A DNA stretch of 64,000 nucleotides, from positions 106,673 to 170,672 of the forward strand of contig JBPCQA010000013.1 in assembly GCA_050998615.1 (NCBI GenBank). Direction: 5' to 3'. The notes under the pieces are model-generated. The model saw nothing but the letters and a program-made list of their open reading frames with translations. It made no database searches and was not told the DNA's origin. The DNA comes from JBPCQA01 sp050998615 (GTDB lineage: Bacteria > Actinomycetota > Actinomycetes > Propionibacteriales > Nocardioidaceae). Both the position numbers and the translations under genes were made by a program. The number at the start of each line of letters is the position of its first letter. Positions within the stretch are counted from its first letter, which is position 1. Below are positions 1 through 9,124 of the stretch, in pieces.

Positions 1-1086
1 AACTACGACGCGGCACAGGTGGTCGCGGCGATTCGGCGCGAGCTGCTCCGTGAGGGTCAGGTCTTCTACATCCACAACCGGGTGCACAGCATTGACAGAG
101 CGGTCGCCAGGCTGCGTGAAATGGTGCCGGAGGCGCGGATCACCGTCGCGCACGGCCAGATGAACGAAAACCGGCTCGAGCAGGTGATGCTCGACTTCTG
201 GGAGCGCAAGTCCGACGTCTTGGTGTGCACCACGATCGTCGAGTCGGGCCTGGACGTGGCCAATGCCAACACGTTGATCATCGAACGGGCCGACCTGCTG
301 GGTCTCTCGCAGCTCCATCAGCTGCGCGGGAGGGTCGGTCGCGGCGGCGAACGCGCCTACGCCTACTTCCTGTATCCACCCGAGAAGCCACTCACCGAAA
401 CAGCCCACGAGAGGCTGGAGACGATCGCCCAGAACTTCGATCTCGGCGCCGGGATCAAGGTGGCGATGAAGGACCTGGAGATCCGCGGCGCCGGCAACCT
501 GCTCGGCGGTGAGCAGTCCGGCCACATCGCCGATGTCGGCTTCGACCTCTATGTTCGCCTGGTCGGGGAGGCCGTCGCGGAGTATCGCGGCGACGCCCCC
601 GTCGACGAGCCCGAGGTCAAGATCGAGCTGCCCGTCGACGCGCACATTCCCCATGCTTACGTCCCGAGTGAGCGGTTGCGACTGGAAATGTACAAGCGGC
701 TGGCCGAGGTGCGCACGGCTGAGCAGATCGCGGCGGTCTGGGCCGAGTTGCACGACCGGTACGGCGCGCTGCCGCCCGCGGTCGACAACCTCCTGGCGGT
801 CGCGGCGCTACGGGTCAAAGCACGAGACGCCAAACTCACCGATATCAAGGCGCAAGGCACCTACATCCGCTTCGCCCCGGTGGATCTGCCCGACTCGGTG
901 CGCGTACGAATCGACAGGCTCTACCCCAAGACGATCGTCAAGACCGCCACGCACAGCATCTTGGTGCCGCGTCCAATGACTGCCAGGGTCGGAGGCGCGC
1001 AGGTGCGAGACGTGGCCGTGCTGGAGTGGGCCGGGCGGGTCATCGACGACATCATCGCGGGCAGCCGCCTACCGACGCCCCGGTGA
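1..1086 (+). CDS. mfd: Transcription-repair coupling factor Mfd, C-terminal part (5' truncated by window)
   Basis: Mfd displaces RNA polymerase stalled at DNA damage and recruits UvrA. The frame is open from base 1, so the start lies outside the window. About 360 C-terminal residues are present: the second RecA-like translocase lobe (TTIVESGLD, then QLRGRVGR, the arginine-finger motif VI), the TRG region that follows (RGAGNLLGGEQSGH), and the D7 domain that binds the UvrB-homology region in autoinhibition (from about residue 210). It heads the block mfd / lipoprotein / mazG / eno known from mycobacteria and streptomycetes. The stop is followed by a 168-base gap with its own ribosome-binding site for the next gene, so the two may be separately expressed. 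Confidence 0.97.
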   Translation, partial: NYDAAQVVAAIRRELLREGQVFYIHNRVHSIDRAVARLREMVPEARITVAHGQMNENRLEQVMLDFWERKSDVLVCTTIVESGLDVANANTLIIERADLLGLSQLHQLRGRVGRGGERAYAYFLYPPEKPLTETAHERLETIAQNFDLGAGIKVAMKDLEIRGAGNLLGGEQSGHIADVGFDLYVRLVGEAVAEYRGDAPVDEPEVKIELPVDAHIPHAYVPSERLRLEMYKRLAEVRTAEQIAAVWAELHDRYGALPPAVDNLLAVAALRVKARDAKLTDIKAQGTYIRFAPVDLPDSVRVRIDRLYPKTIVKTATHSILVPRPMTARVGGAQVRDVAVLEWAGRVIDDIIAGSRLPTPR

Positions 1087-1254
1087 GCCGAACCGCACCC
1101 GGGCCCGGACAGGGATGCGGGTCCTGAAACCGGCGTGCCGGCAACGGCGTACTAGATTAGAGCCCGCGCAGAAAGGGGAGCCCGGCGATTTCCTACCTGT
1201 GCCGGCTCTTGGAGCCCGCGTCATCGACGACATCGCCACAAGGAGTGCTAAACC

Positions 1255-1959
1255 GTGACCCCTCGCCGTCCCTCGCGTCGCTGCCGCGTCATCAGTGTCG
1301 GCCTCGCCGTGTTCGCGATGGCCGGCTGTGGCACCAGTCTTCACCCGGGCACCGCCGCGATCGTCAACGGTTCGTCGATTCCGCAAAGTCGTGTTGACGG
1401 CCTTGTGCAAGCTGCCTGCCAGTACATCCAGCTGAATCGGATCGCGGGACACACCGGCACCCAGCCAAACACCGCGATGGCTTCGCTGAAGTCCACGTTC
1501 GCCCAATCGCTCATCTCGTTCCAGCTGACCGACAAGGCATTCTCCAACCTGCACCTAAGCGTCAGCGACGCCTCGGTTGCCAAGGTTGTGGCGGCTGGTT
1601 CGGTGCAGTTGCCGGCCGGCCTGAGCGACACCAACAAGGAGCTGCTCACCACGTTCTTCCACAATTCGGCCAAGTTCCAGCTCGAGGAGGCAGTGATCGG
1701 AGCGCACCTGAAGAATCCCGCTGTCACCAATGCCGACCATGTTCAGCAAAGCGATCAGACGGCCGCCGCGGGCTATCTGCACACGTTCATCACCCACCAA
1801 AGCGTGTCAGTAAACCCGAGCTATGGCCGGTGGACCGGGCAGGCGGTGACCCCGGGTTCCGGCTCGCTGTCCGTCCCGGTTTCTGCCGCTGCAAAGCAAC
1901 CGTTCCCCAACGGCAGCACGTCGGCGACCGACCTGCCGCCCTCACAAGTCTGCGGCTGA
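1255..1959 (+). CDS. SurA N-terminal-like lipoprotein (parvulin-type chaperone without PPIase domain)
   Basis: Protein of 234 residues. The GTG start at 1255 follows AAGGAGTG with good spacing. Residues 1-25 form a lipoprotein signal with an arginine-rich n-region, a short hydrophobic stretch and the lipobox MAGC, so Cys23 is the expected lipidated residue. The next part (AAIVNGSSIPQSRVD) matches the start of SurA/PrsA-type chaperones, whose substrate-binding helices follow. No parvulin rotamase domain is visible, so a holdase-like role outside the membrane is an inference. The gene sits between mfd and mazG, as its homologues do in other actinobacteria. It ends three bases before mazG and is probably co-transcribed with it. 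Confidence 0.8.
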   Translation: MTPRRPSRRCRVISVGLAVFAMAGCGTSLHPGTAAIVNGSSIPQSRVDGLVQAACQYIQLNRIAGHTGTQPNTAMASLKSTFAQSLISFQLTDKAFSNLHLSVSDASVAKVVAAGSVQLPAGLSDTNKELLTTFFHNSAKFQLEEAVIGAHLKNPAVTNADHVQQSDQTAAAGYLHTFITHQSVSVNPSYGRWTGQAVTPGSGSLSVPVSAAAKQPFPNGSTSATDLPPSQVCG

Positions 1960-1962
1960 GCC

Positions 1963-2958
1963 GTGGGGCGCCTCGTCGTCATGCTGTCCAGTCCGAGGCT
2001 GCCCGCGGGGCTGTTGACCGGCCAGGCCTGGCGGGCCATCGAGTCGGCCGACGTGGTCACCGCGGCCGACACCGCAGCGCCGTTGCCACAAGCCGTGATG
2101 GCGCACGACGTTCCGGTCGAGCCGACACCCGACGCCACCGGCTCCGGCCTGCTGGCCCGGGCAGCCGACTCCACGCTGGTGTGGTTGGCGGCGCCAGACG
2201 GTGACGAGACGTTGCTGCGCGAGCTCGCCGGTGACGTCGTACGACGGGCCGACAGCGGGCGGGAGGGGCCCGAGCTGGAAGTCCTCGTCGGGTCTTTCGA
2301 TCCCGCCGGGTCGCGGCTGCTGGACCTGGTCACGGTGATGGACCGGCTCCGCACCGAATGCCCCTGGGATCAACAACAGACCCACGAGTCCTTGGTGCGG
2401 TACCTGATCGAGGAAGCCTACGAGACGGTCGAGGCGATCGAGATTGGTGACAGCCAGCATCTGCAAGAGGAGCTCGGCGACCTGTTGTTGCAGATCATGT
2501 TCCATGCCCGCATCGCTTCCGACGACCCGGCGGAGCCGTTCGACATCGATGACGTGGCCGGTGCGATCGTGGCGAAGCTGATTCGCCGCCACCCGCATGT
2601 CTTCGCCGATGTGGAGGTCGGCGACGCCGCCGAGGTCGAGGCCGACTGGGAGTCGATCAAGACGCAGGAGAAGGCCCGGCGGTCGTCTATGGACGGCCTG
2701 CCGCCCGGCCTGCCCGCGCTCAGTTTGGCCGCGAACGTGGTCGGACGGGCGAAGACGGGCCTGAGTGTGCCCACCCCGGCGGACACCGTCTACACGGCCG
2801 AGACTCTCGGTGAGGTGTTGTTCGCGCTGGCTGCTGCGGCTCAGGCCGCGGGCATCGACCCGGAGCAGGCACTGCGACACCGCGTACGCCGGGAGATCGC
2901 CGAGGTACGGGCAGCCGAACAGCGTGCCCTGCAAGTTGACGCGGCTCCATCCGGTTAG
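1963..2958 (+). CDS. mazG: Nucleoside triphosphate pyrophosphohydrolase MazG
   Basis: MazG hydrolyses (d)NTPs to NMP and pyrophosphate and is thought to clean non-canonical nucleotides from the pool. The catalytic module starts near residue 115 (LLDLVTVMDRLRTECPWDQQ) and carries the metal-binding EEAYE and EELGD motifs of the all-alpha NTP-PPase fold. The first 110 residues are poorly conserved and resemble the degenerate methylase-like N-terminus seen in actinobacterial MazG proteins. The start is GTG, three bases after the preceding stop. An alternative start further in cannot be excluded. The downstream gap to eno is only 38 bases. Confidence 0.93.
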   Translation: MGRLVVMLSSPRLPAGLLTGQAWRAIESADVVTAADTAAPLPQAVMAHDVPVEPTPDATGSGLLARAADSTLVWLAAPDGDETLLRELAGDVVRRADSGREGPELEVLVGSFDPAGSRLLDLVTVMDRLRTECPWDQQQTHESLVRYLIEEAYETVEAIEIGDSQHLQEELGDLLLQIMFHARIASDDPAEPFDIDDVAGAIVAKLIRRHPHVFADVEVGDAAEVEADWESIKTQEKARRSSMDGLPPGLPALSLAANVVGRAKTGLSVPTPADTVYTAETLGEVLFALAAAAQAAGIDPEQALRHRVRREIAEVRAAEQRALQVDAAPSG

Positions 2959-2996
2959 GCTGACGTCGACGTACGCGAGCAGGCGAGGAGAGGTTT

Positions 2997-4286
2997 GTGC
3001 CCTATATCGAGACTGTCGGCGCGCGAGAGATTTTGGACTCCCGTGGCAACCCCACCATCGAGGTCGAGGCCCTTCTTGACACCGGCGTGATATCGCGGGC
3101 AGCCGTGCCGTCGGGTGCTTCCACCGGCCAGTTCGAGGCCGTCGAGCTGCGAGACGGCGGCAGCCGCTACTCCGGTAGGGGCGTCGGCGCCGCGGTCAAG
3201 GCGGTCAACGACGTGATCAGTCCAGCCATCGCGGGCATGCAAGTCGACCAGCAACGCGCCATCGACCAGGCGCTGCTCGACCTGGACGGCACACCCAACA
3301 AGGCGAAGCTCGGTGCCAACGCGATCCTCGGGGTCTCGTTGGCTGTAGCGCGGGCGGCCGCGGAGTCGGCGGAACTGCCTCTGTTCCGGTACGTCGGGGG
3401 ACCGAACGCGCACCTGTTGCCGGTCCCGATGATGAACATCCTCAACGGTGGTGCGCACGCCGACAGCAATGTCGACATCCAGGAGTTCATGGTGGCGCCG
3501 ATCGGGGCAGCCACGTTCGCCGAAGCACTCGAGCACGGGGTGGCTGTCTACCATGCGCTCAAGGGCGTGTTGAAGGACCGTGGCCTCGCCACCGGCCTCG
3601 GTGACGAGGGAGGCTTCGCGCCCGACCTCGGGTCCAACCGTGAGGCCCTCGACCTGATCGCGGTCGCCGTCGACAAAGCCGGCCTTCGGCTCGGCACCGA
3701 TATCGCGCTCGCGTTCGACGTCGCCGCCTCCGAGCTGTACGACACATCGGCCGGGCACTACGTCTTCGAGGGGGCCGCCAAGTCCGCGGAGCAGATGGCG
3801 AGCTATTACTCCGAGCTGATCGATGCCTACCCGATCGTCTCGGTCGAAGATCCGCTGAGCGAGGACGACTGGGCGGGCTGGCAGGCCATCACCGCGTCGG
3901 TCGGTGACCAGGTGCAGATCGTCGGAGACGACATCTTCGTCACCAACGTCGAACGGTTGCAGCGCGGCATCGACGAGCACTCGGCCAATGCGCTGCTCGT
4001 CAAGGTCAACCAGATCGGCACGCTGACCGAGACGCTCGACGCGGTCGACCTGGCCCACCGTAACGCGATGCGCTGCCAGTTCAGTCACCGGTCGGGTGAG
4101 ACCGAAGACACCACGATCGCTGACCTCGTGGTGGCGACCAACTGCGGCCAGATCAAGAGTGGTGCACCGGCCAGGTCCGAGCGGGTCGCCAAATACAACC
4201 AGTTGCTGCGGGTCGAGGAAGAGCTCCACGACGCGGCCCGCTACGCCGGGCGGGGCGCCTTCCCGCGCTACCAGCCTAGGAGCTGA
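2997..4286 (+). CDS. eno: Enolase
   Basis: Converts 2-phosphoglycerate to phosphoenolpyruvate in glycolysis. It is 429 residues long, the normal family length. Visible signatures include the catalytic loop GDEGGFAP, the C-terminal signature beginning SHRSGETED with IKSGAP after it, and the active-site lysine region [10 protein letters not shown]. The GTG start at 2997 follows GAGGAGAGG. The stop is three bases before the ftsB-like gene, so the two are translationally linked, as in M. tuberculosis (eno-Rv1024). Confidence 0.98.
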   Translation: MPYIETVGAREILDSRGNPTIEVEALLDTGVISRAAVPSGASTGQFEAVELRDGGSRYSGRGVGAAVKAVNDVISPAIAGMQVDQQRAIDQALLDLDGTPNKAKLGANAILGVSLAVARAAAESAELPLFRYVGGPNAHLLPVPMMNILNGGAHADSNVDIQEFMVAPIGAATFAEALEHGVAVYHALKGVLKDRGLATGLGDEGGFAPDLGSNREALDLIAVAVDKAGLRLGTDIALAFDVAASELYDTSAGHYVFEGAAKSAEQMASYYSELIDAYPIVSVEDPLSEDDWAGWQAITASVGDQVQIVGDDIFVTNVERLQRGIDEHSANALLVKVNQIGTLTETLDAVDLAHRNAMRCQFSHRSGETEDTTIADLVVATNCGQIKSGAPARSERVAKYNQLLRVEEELHDAARYAGRGAFPRYQPRS

Positions 4287-4289
4287 CCG

Positions 4290-4907
4290 GTGATGTCACC
4301 GCGTCCCCGGGGCTCGTCGGCACCCGGGCGGGGCCGGCCGGGTGCGGGCCGTCGTCGCGTCCGTGACGCGCCGGCCACTCGACGTACGTCGAGAGTCGAA
4401 CACTCGCCGCAGTCGCCTCGCACAACAGCGTCGGCGCGCTCCAAACTCACCGGGCGGGCGGCGATCCTGGCCCTGATTTTGGCAGTGTTGGCGGTTTCCT
4501 ACGCGTCGAGCGTGCGGGCGTGGCTCAAACAACGCAGCGACGTGAACACGTTGACGGCCGAGATCGCCAGCCGCCGTGCGCAGGTGGCCGAGCTCGAGCA
4601 GTCCAAGCGCCGTTGGCATGACCCCGCCTACATCGAGACGCAGGCTCGGTTGCGCTTCGGGTGGGTCCTGCCCGGTGAGATCGGCTACCACGTCATCGGC
4701 GCCGATGGGCAGGTGTGGACCGACGGCACCCGTGCGTTGTCGGCCCCAGACGCGATCACCACCGCGTCGCCGCAGGAGTGGTGGCAACGCGAGTGGGGGA
4801 GCGTCGTCCAGGCCGCCAAGACGCCCGAGCAGGTCGCGGCTGCGACGCTCAAGAAGCCCCGACCCGCAGCTCGGATCGGCCCGCAAACCCATCCCCAACA
4901 CCGGTGA
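4290..4907 (+). CDS. Septum formation initiator (FtsB/DivIC family)
   Basis: FtsB-type proteins form a scaffold with FtsL and FtsQ in the divisome. This one has a long basic, disordered cytoplasmic N-terminus (about 50 residues rich in Arg/Pro/Ser), one transmembrane helix (about residues 52-72) and an extracytoplasmic coiled coil (LTAEIASRRAQVAELEQSK). A conserved block PAYIETQARLRFGWVLPGE follows. GTG at 4290 and ATG at 4293 are adjacent possible starts. The stop overlaps the start of the DUF501 gene by four bases (GTGA), which points to coupled translation. Confidence 0.9.
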   Translation: MMSPRPRGSSAPGRGRPGAGRRRVRDAPATRRTSRVEHSPQSPRTTASARSKLTGRAAILALILAVLAVSYASSVRAWLKQRSDVNTLTAEIASRRAQVAELEQSKRRWHDPAYIETQARLRFGWVLPGEIGYHVIGADGQVWTDGTRALSAPDAITTASPQEWWQREWGSVVQAAKTPEQVAAATLKKPRPAARIGPQTHPQHR

Positions 4908-5413
4908 GCGCTCTTACTAACGTTGACGTCCGTGCCGTGCGAGCCCAGCTTGGCCGGCCGCCCCGTGACGCGGTGAGGGTCGCGCATCGTTGTCCGTGCG
5001 GCAATCCCGATGTGGTGGCGACGGCACCACGACTCGCTGACGGCACCCCGTTTCCCACGTTCTACTACCTCACCTGTCCCCGGGCTGTTGCGAAGATCGG
5101 CACTTTGGAGGCAAGCGGTCTGATGAAGCAGATGACCGAACGCATTGGCGTCGACTCGCCGCTCGCCGACCGATATCGCCGGGCGCATGCCGCCTATCTC
5201 GCGGCCCGCGCGGAACACGGCCATGTGCCCGAGATCGAGGGCCTGTCGGCCGGCGGGATGCCTGACCGGGTGAAGTGCCTGCACGCTTTGGTGGCACATT
5301 CGTTGGCGACCGGTCCAGGCGCCAACCCGCTGGGAGACGAGGCGCTCGCGATGGTGGGGCCCTGGTGGCGGGAGGGCCCGTGCGTTCGGGTCGACGAAGG
5401 GGACACGGCGTGA
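4904..5413 (+). CDS. DUF501 family protein
   Basis: A 169-residue protein whose role is unknown in all hosts I am aware of. It is fixed in actinobacteria between the ftsB-like gene and ppx. The GTG at 4904, overlapping the preceding stop, gives the family-typical N-terminus (VRAQLGRPPR). A Cys-containing stretch (HRCPCGNP) and a second conserved block (FPTFYYLTCPRA) may bind metal, which is inference. Later blocks are GGMPDRVKCLHALVAHSLA and NPLGDEAL. It overlaps ppx by four bases. Confidence 0.9.
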   Translation: MSALTNVDVRAVRAQLGRPPRDAVRVAHRCPCGNPDVVATAPRLADGTPFPTFYYLTCPRAVAKIGTLEASGLMKQMTERIGVDSPLADRYRRAHAAYLAARAEHGHVPEIEGLSAGGMPDRVKCLHALVAHSLATGPGANPLGDEALAMVGPWWREGPCVRVDEGDTA

Positions 5414-6345
5414 CCAGGGTCGCCGCCATCGACTGCGGCACCAACTCGCTGCGCCTGCTGGTGGCGGACATCGACCCGCGCTCCGGGGACACGGTGCAGC
5501 TTGACCGTCGTACGACGATCGTGCGGCTCGGCCAAGACATCGATCGGACCGGGGTCTTCGCCGATGCCGCGCTGGCCCGCACGTTCGCGACCCTGGCGGA
5601 CTACGCCCGCATCATCGACGGTCTCGAGGTCGAGGCGGTGCGGCTCGTCGCAACGTCGGCGGCGCGCGACGCCGGCAACCGGGAGCGGTTCTTGGCCGGG
5701 GTGCGCGCCCGGATCGGTGTCGACGCGGAGATCTTGACCGGTGCCGAGGAGGCTCGGCTGTCCTACGACGGAGCCACCCGCCGGCTTGTCGACCGCCCGG
5801 AGATCGCGCCACCGATCCTGGTTGTCGACATCGGTGGCGGGTCGACCGAGTTCGTCATACGGCTGTCGGCATCCGACGAAATCGACGGCGAGTCCGTCGA
5901 CGTCGGGTCGGTCCGGCTGACCGAGCGGCATCTCGTGGGCGACCCACCGACCAAGCCCCAGGTCGACGCCGTCGTTGCCGACGTCGACGCGGCCTTGGCT
6001 TCCCTTCGGCTGCCCCTGGACACGGTGGGTACCCTCGTCGGAGTGGCGGGGACGATCACGACACTTGCTGCGATGGTGCTCGACCTGCCCACGTATGACC
6101 GGGAGCGAGTCAACGAGGCCTGGCTTGCCAGCTCCGATGTGCTGGCAACGATCGACAGAGTCGTCGCGATGAGCGTGGCGCGGCGCCGGGCGCTGCCGTT
6201 CATGCACCCTGACCGCGCCGACGTCATCGGGGCAGGCGCGTTGGTGCTGGGTGGCGTCGTACGCAGGATCGGGCTCGCGGAGCTGCTCGTCTCGTCTCAC
6301 GACATCCTGGACGGTGTCGCCTGGTCGTTGCTGCCTCGTGGCTGA
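5410..6345 (+). CDS. Exopolyphosphatase / pppGpp phosphohydrolase (Ppx/GppA)
   Basis: A 311-residue member of the ASKHA phosphotransferase fold. Phosphate-1 motif [16 protein letters not shown] lies at the N-terminus and the phosphate-2 motif DIGGGSTEF near residue 140. The family removes terminal phosphate from polyphosphate or converts pppGpp to ppGpp; the short form without the C-terminal HD domain matches mycobacterial Ppx1/Ppx2, one of which (Rv1026) holds this genomic place. The GTG start at 5410 overlaps the DUF501 stop. The 3' end overlaps the glycosylase gene by eight bases. Confidence 0.93.
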   Translation: MTRVAAIDCGTNSLRLLVADIDPRSGDTVQLDRRTTIVRLGQDIDRTGVFADAALARTFATLADYARIIDGLEVEAVRLVATSAARDAGNRERFLAGVRARIGVDAEILTGAEEARLSYDGATRRLVDRPEIAPPILVVDIGGGSTEFVIRLSASDEIDGESVDVGSVRLTERHLVGDPPTKPQVDAVVADVDAALASLRLPLDTVGTLVGVAGTITTLAAMVLDLPTYDRERVNEAWLASSDVLATIDRVVAMSVARRRALPFMHPDRADVIGAGALVLGGVVRRIGLAELLVSSHDILDGVAWSLLPRG

Positions 6346-7228
6346 CCTGCCAGGACTGAGCGCAGCTGAGGTCGAGTGGCCGCATCCAGTCACTGGCCGG
6401 TTGTTTCCCAGCCCGGTGCCACCCGGGTCCGGGTGGCCGGGTGATCCCGCCGACACGACCACCCCAATCGCCAGCAACGCGACGCAGGTCGCTCAGTTGG
6501 CTGGCGTCGCTCCCGGTCTGGCGGCGCTCGACGCCGCAGTTTCCGTGTGCCGAGCTTGTCCGCGCCTGGTCCAATGGCGCGAACGTGTCGCGGTCGAGAA
6601 GCGCCGCTCGTTTGCGTCCGAGCCCTACTGGGGCAGGCCCATCGCCGGGTGGGGAAGCACTAGTCCCGGCGTCCTGATCGTGGGACTGGCCCCGGCGGCC
6701 AACGGCGGCAATCGCACCGGCCGCATCTTCACCGGTGACCGGTCGGGAGACTGGCTCTTCGCGTCCCTGCACCGGGTTGGCTTGGCCAGCGAACCGACTA
6801 GCGTGCACGCCGGCGACCGGCAGCGGCTGATCGGCACCCGGATGGTCGCGGCGGTTCGCTGCGCCCCACCGGCGAACGCGCCGGCGCCGCTCGAGCGGGA
6901 GACGTGCGCCCCGTGGCTGGACGCCGAGCTGGCCCTGGTGTGGTCCAGTGTGCGGTCCATCGTGTGTCTTGGGTCGTTCGGCTGGGACGCGGTCCTGCGC
7001 GCCCTGACCCGGCGCGGTTGCGTGGTGCCGCGCCCGCGCCCGAAGTTCGGACATGGTGTCGAGGTGCCCATCCCGTTGCGGGGCCACGGCGAGGATTCGA
7101 CGGTCGAGGAACATCTCGTCACGGTCTTGGGCTGTTTCCACCCGAGCCAGCAGAACACCTTCACTGGCAAGCTCACCGAGCCGATGATCGACGCTGTGAT
7201 GACCCGCGCATCCCAGTTGGCCAGCTGA
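6338..7228 (+). CDS. Uracil-DNA glycosylase, family 5 (UdgB type)
   Basis: Removes uracil, and in characterised UdgB enzymes also hypoxanthine and other deaminated bases, from DNA. Family 5 hallmarks are [19 protein letters not shown] near the middle (motif A, lacking the polar Asp/Asn of other UDGs) and the C-terminal [13 protein letters not shown] (motif B). Conserved Cys residues ([13 protein letters not shown] and others) fit the family's 4Fe-4S cluster. GTG at 6338, overlapping the ppx stop, gives 296 residues. It is probably the last gene of the mazG-to-ppx transcription unit. Confidence 0.93.
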   Translation: MADLPGLSAAEVEWPHPVTGRLFPSPVPPGSGWPGDPADTTTPIASNATQVAQLAGVAPGLAALDAAVSVCRACPRLVQWRERVAVEKRRSFASEPYWGRPIAGWGSTSPGVLIVGLAPAANGGNRTGRIFTGDRSGDWLFASLHRVGLASEPTSVHAGDRQRLIGTRMVAAVRCAPPANAPAPLERETCAPWLDAELALVWSSVRSIVCLGSFGWDAVLRALTRRGCVVPRPRPKFGHGVEVPIPLRGHGEDSTVEEHLVTVLGCFHPSQQNTFTGKLTEPMIDAVMTRASQLAS

Positions 7229-7275
7229 CGCCTCGCCCTTGCCCCAACTGACGCCTCGCCGTGCCCAGTGGGCAC
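7225..7275 (+). repeat. Direct repeat CTGACGCCTCGCC x2 followed by a GTGCCC/GGGCAC hairpin
   Basis: Two perfect 13-base copies at 7225-7237 (the first overlaps the glycosylase stop) and 7248-7260. They are followed by a 6-bp stem with a 3-base loop at 7261-7275. The hairpin could act as a terminator after the mazG-udg unit, but no T-run follows, so this is only a suggestion. Confidence 0.45.
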
Positions 7276-7411
7276 CCGCCCTTGGTCCGTGGGCACTGGC
7301 CCCGTGCCCCGACCGCAATTCGCGGGTGGGTGCGGTGCGTAGGTCGACTGGCGGCCGGACTTCTGAACGCCGTACCGTGAAGGCAACATTGCACCGACAG
7401 TCAGTGAGGCA

Positions 7412-8710
7412 GTGATGAGCACTCCGCACATCGTGATCGCCGGCGGGGGGTACGTCGGTATGTACACCGCGCTGGGGCTGCAGCGGTCGTTGCGCCCGGG
7501 CGAGGGTCGGGTTACGGTGATCGATCCTCGTTCGGCGATGACCTACCAGCCGTTCCTGCCAGAGGCGGCCGCGGGGAACCTGGAGCCCCGGCACGTCGTG
7601 GTGCCGCTGCGCAAGACGCTCGACAAGTGCGAGGTGCTCACCGGCCGGGTCGAGTCAATCGACCACGCGGGCCGAAAGCTTCGGGTCGAGCCGCCGGAGG
7701 GCGGCTCCTATGACGTCGGGTACGACGAGTTGGTGGTGGCGCTCGGCTCGGTCGCCCGCACCATTCCCATCCCGGGGCTGGCCGAGAACGCGATGGGGTT
7801 CAAACAGATCGAGGAGGCCATCGCTTTGCGCAACCAGGTGCTGGAGCGTCTGGACATCGCTTCCTCCGTTCAGGAGCCACGAATTCGGTCTTCCGCGTTG
7901 ACGTTCGTCTTCGTGGGTGGTGGGTACGCCGGGGTCGAGGCGCTGGCCGAGATCGAGGACATGGCCCGCTTCACGACCCGCTACTACGAGACGATCGACG
8001 ATGCTGATCTGCGCTTTGTGCTGGTAGAGATGGCCGACCACATCTTGCCGGAAGTCGGCCCGCAAATGGGCCGTTACACGATCGACCGGCTGGTCGAGCG
8101 GGGCATCGAGGTCAGACTCGAGACAAAGTTGGAGTCGTGCGTCGACGGCCACGTCGTGTTGTCCGACGGGCAGGAGTTCGACGCGGACACGATCGTGTGG
8201 ACCGCGGGTGTCAAGGCCAATCCGATGCTGAGCCACAGCGATCTGCCGCTGGATGAGAAGGGGCGGCTCAAGGCCCGTGGCGACCTGCGAGTCGACGGGG
8301 TGGATCACGCGTGGACCGCCGGTGATAACGCCGCCGTACCGGATCTGACCCAGCCCGGCGCCTTGTGTGCGCCCAACGCGCAGCATGCGGTGCGGATGGC
8401 GCGGCTGCTGGCCGTAAACCTCGTGCATTCGTTGCGTGGTGAGGAGCTCACCGAATACCGCCACAAGTACGTCGGCTCGGTCGCCAGCCTCGGCCTCCAC
8501 AAGGGAGTCGCCCAGGTGTACGGCGTGAAGTTGCGCGGCTTCCCCGCCTGGTTCATGCACCGGACCTATCACATGAGCCGGATGCCGACCTTGAACAAGA
8601 AGGTCCGGATCGTGCTGGACTGGACGCTGGCGTTGTTCTTCCGCCGCGACATCGTCTCGCTCGGCGCTCTGCAGCGCCCCCGCGACGACTTCAAGCGCGC
8701 GAACCTTTGA
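7412..8710 (+). CDS. Type II NADH dehydrogenase (NAD(P)/FAD-dependent oxidoreductase)
   Basis: A 432-residue flavoprotein of the NDH-2 family that passes electrons from NADH to quinone without pumping protons. The FAD-binding Rossmann motif IVIAGGGYVGMYTALGL is at the N-terminus, the NADH-binding motif FVFVGGGYAGVEALAEI near residue 165, and the second FAD motif around AWTAGDNAAVPD. The C-terminal tail (RRDIVSLGALQRPRDDF) is amphipathic and fits peripheral membrane attachment. GTG 7412 and ATG 7415 are adjacent starts; GAGG lies just upstream. It stands alone, as in other actinobacteria. Confidence 0.92.
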   Translation: MMSTPHIVIAGGGYVGMYTALGLQRSLRPGEGRVTVIDPRSAMTYQPFLPEAAAGNLEPRHVVVPLRKTLDKCEVLTGRVESIDHAGRKLRVEPPEGGSYDVGYDELVVALGSVARTIPIPGLAENAMGFKQIEEAIALRNQVLERLDIASSVQEPRIRSSALTFVFVGGGYAGVEALAEIEDMARFTTRYYETIDDADLRFVLVEMADHILPEVGPQMGRYTIDRLVERGIEVRLETKLESCVDGHVVLSDGQEFDADTIVWTAGVKANPMLSHSDLPLDEKGRLKARGDLRVDGVDHAWTAGDNAAVPDLTQPGALCAPNAQHAVRMARLLAVNLVHSLRGEELTEYRHKYVGSVASLGLHKGVAQVYGVKLRGFPAWFMHRTYHMSRMPTLNKKVRIVLDWTLALFFRRDIVSLGALQRPRDDFKRANL

Positions 8711-8737
8711 CTTCGCACCCCTACCATGGGACCGCAC

Positions 8738-8813
8738 GCCCCCGTATCCCAATGGCAGAGGACGCACCCTTAAAAGGCGCTTAGTGTGGGTTCGAATCCC
8801 ACCGGGGGCACCA
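8738..8813 (+). tRNA. Class I-shaped tRNA with UAA anticodon (leucine by codon; identity uncertain)
   Basis: A 76-base cloverleaf with encoded CCA. The acceptor stem GCCCCCG/CGGGGGC and T arm GTGGG-TTCGAAT-CCCAC are perfect. The D arm has three pairs with GG in the loop. The anticodon loop CTTAAAA puts UAA at 8771-8773, which reads UUA. Two points are odd: the variable loop has only five bases (TTAGT), whereas tRNA-Leu is class II with a long variable arm, and the anticodon stem GCACC/GGCGC has an A-C mismatch at the middle pair. It may be a non-canonical or decaying tRNA. Confidence 0.8.
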
Positions 8814-8825
8814 CCGGGGGCACCA
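8802..8825 (+). repeat. Tandem duplication of tRNA 3' end (CCGGGGGCACCA x2)
   Basis: The last 12 bases of the tRNA, including CCA, are repeated exactly and without a gap at 8814-8825. tRNA 3' ends serve as attachment sites for integrases, but no integrase is seen nearby, so slippage is equally possible. Confidence 0.7.
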
Positions 8826-8856
8826 CTGAGGCGCTCAGGCCTCGGAGATCATGATG

Positions 8857-8862
8857 TATAGT
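8857..8862 (+). promoter_or_regulatory. Candidate leaderless -10 (TATAGT) of vapB
   Basis: TATAGT ends 7 nt before the ATG at 8870 and no purine-rich ribosome-binding site lies between, which suggests a transcript starting at or next to the start codon. Confidence 0.45.
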
Positions 8863-8869
8863 CCGGTGT

Positions 8870-9124
8870 ATGAGAAGGACCAATCTCTATCTCGATGAGG
8901 CGCAGATGGCGGCTCTCGACGAGGTTGCTGGCGCCGAAGGAGTCTCGCGCGCCGAATTGGTTCGTCGCCTCATCGATCGTTGGCTCGGCGCGGAACAGGG
9001 AAACCTGGCGGCTGATGTTGCAGCAATCGAGGGATCCTTCGGGGCTCTTCGCCGCGAGCTGGAGCCACCAGCACGAGAGCCGGACGTGCGGTCAGCTCAC
9101 CTAGAGCGGATCCGCCGGGCGTGA
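8870..9124 (+). CDS. VapB-like antitoxin (ribbon-helix-helix)
   Basis: An 84-residue protein with the short N-terminal beta strand (RTNLYLDE) and two helices of a ribbon-helix-helix DNA-binding fold (MAALDEVAGAEGVSRAELVRRLIDRWL). The C-terminal half is the likely toxin-binding tail. It overlaps the PIN toxin gene by four bases (GTGA), the usual antitoxin-first order with coupled translation. The antitoxin probably represses the operon together with the toxin. Confidence 0.85.
   Translation: MRRTNLYLDEAQMAALDEVAGAEGVSRAELVRRLIDRWLGAEQGNLAADVAAIEGSFGALRRELEPPAREPDVRSAHLERIRRA

Noticed and set aside
1087..1254. Riboswitch or terminator after mfd
   Set aside because: Only an ordinary spacer with the ribosome-binding site of the lipoprotein gene is seen; no convincing conserved fold.
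2955..4229. Long minus-strand open frame opposite enolase
   Set aside because: Enolase is unambiguous with correct motifs and length; the opposite frame has no recognisable domain.
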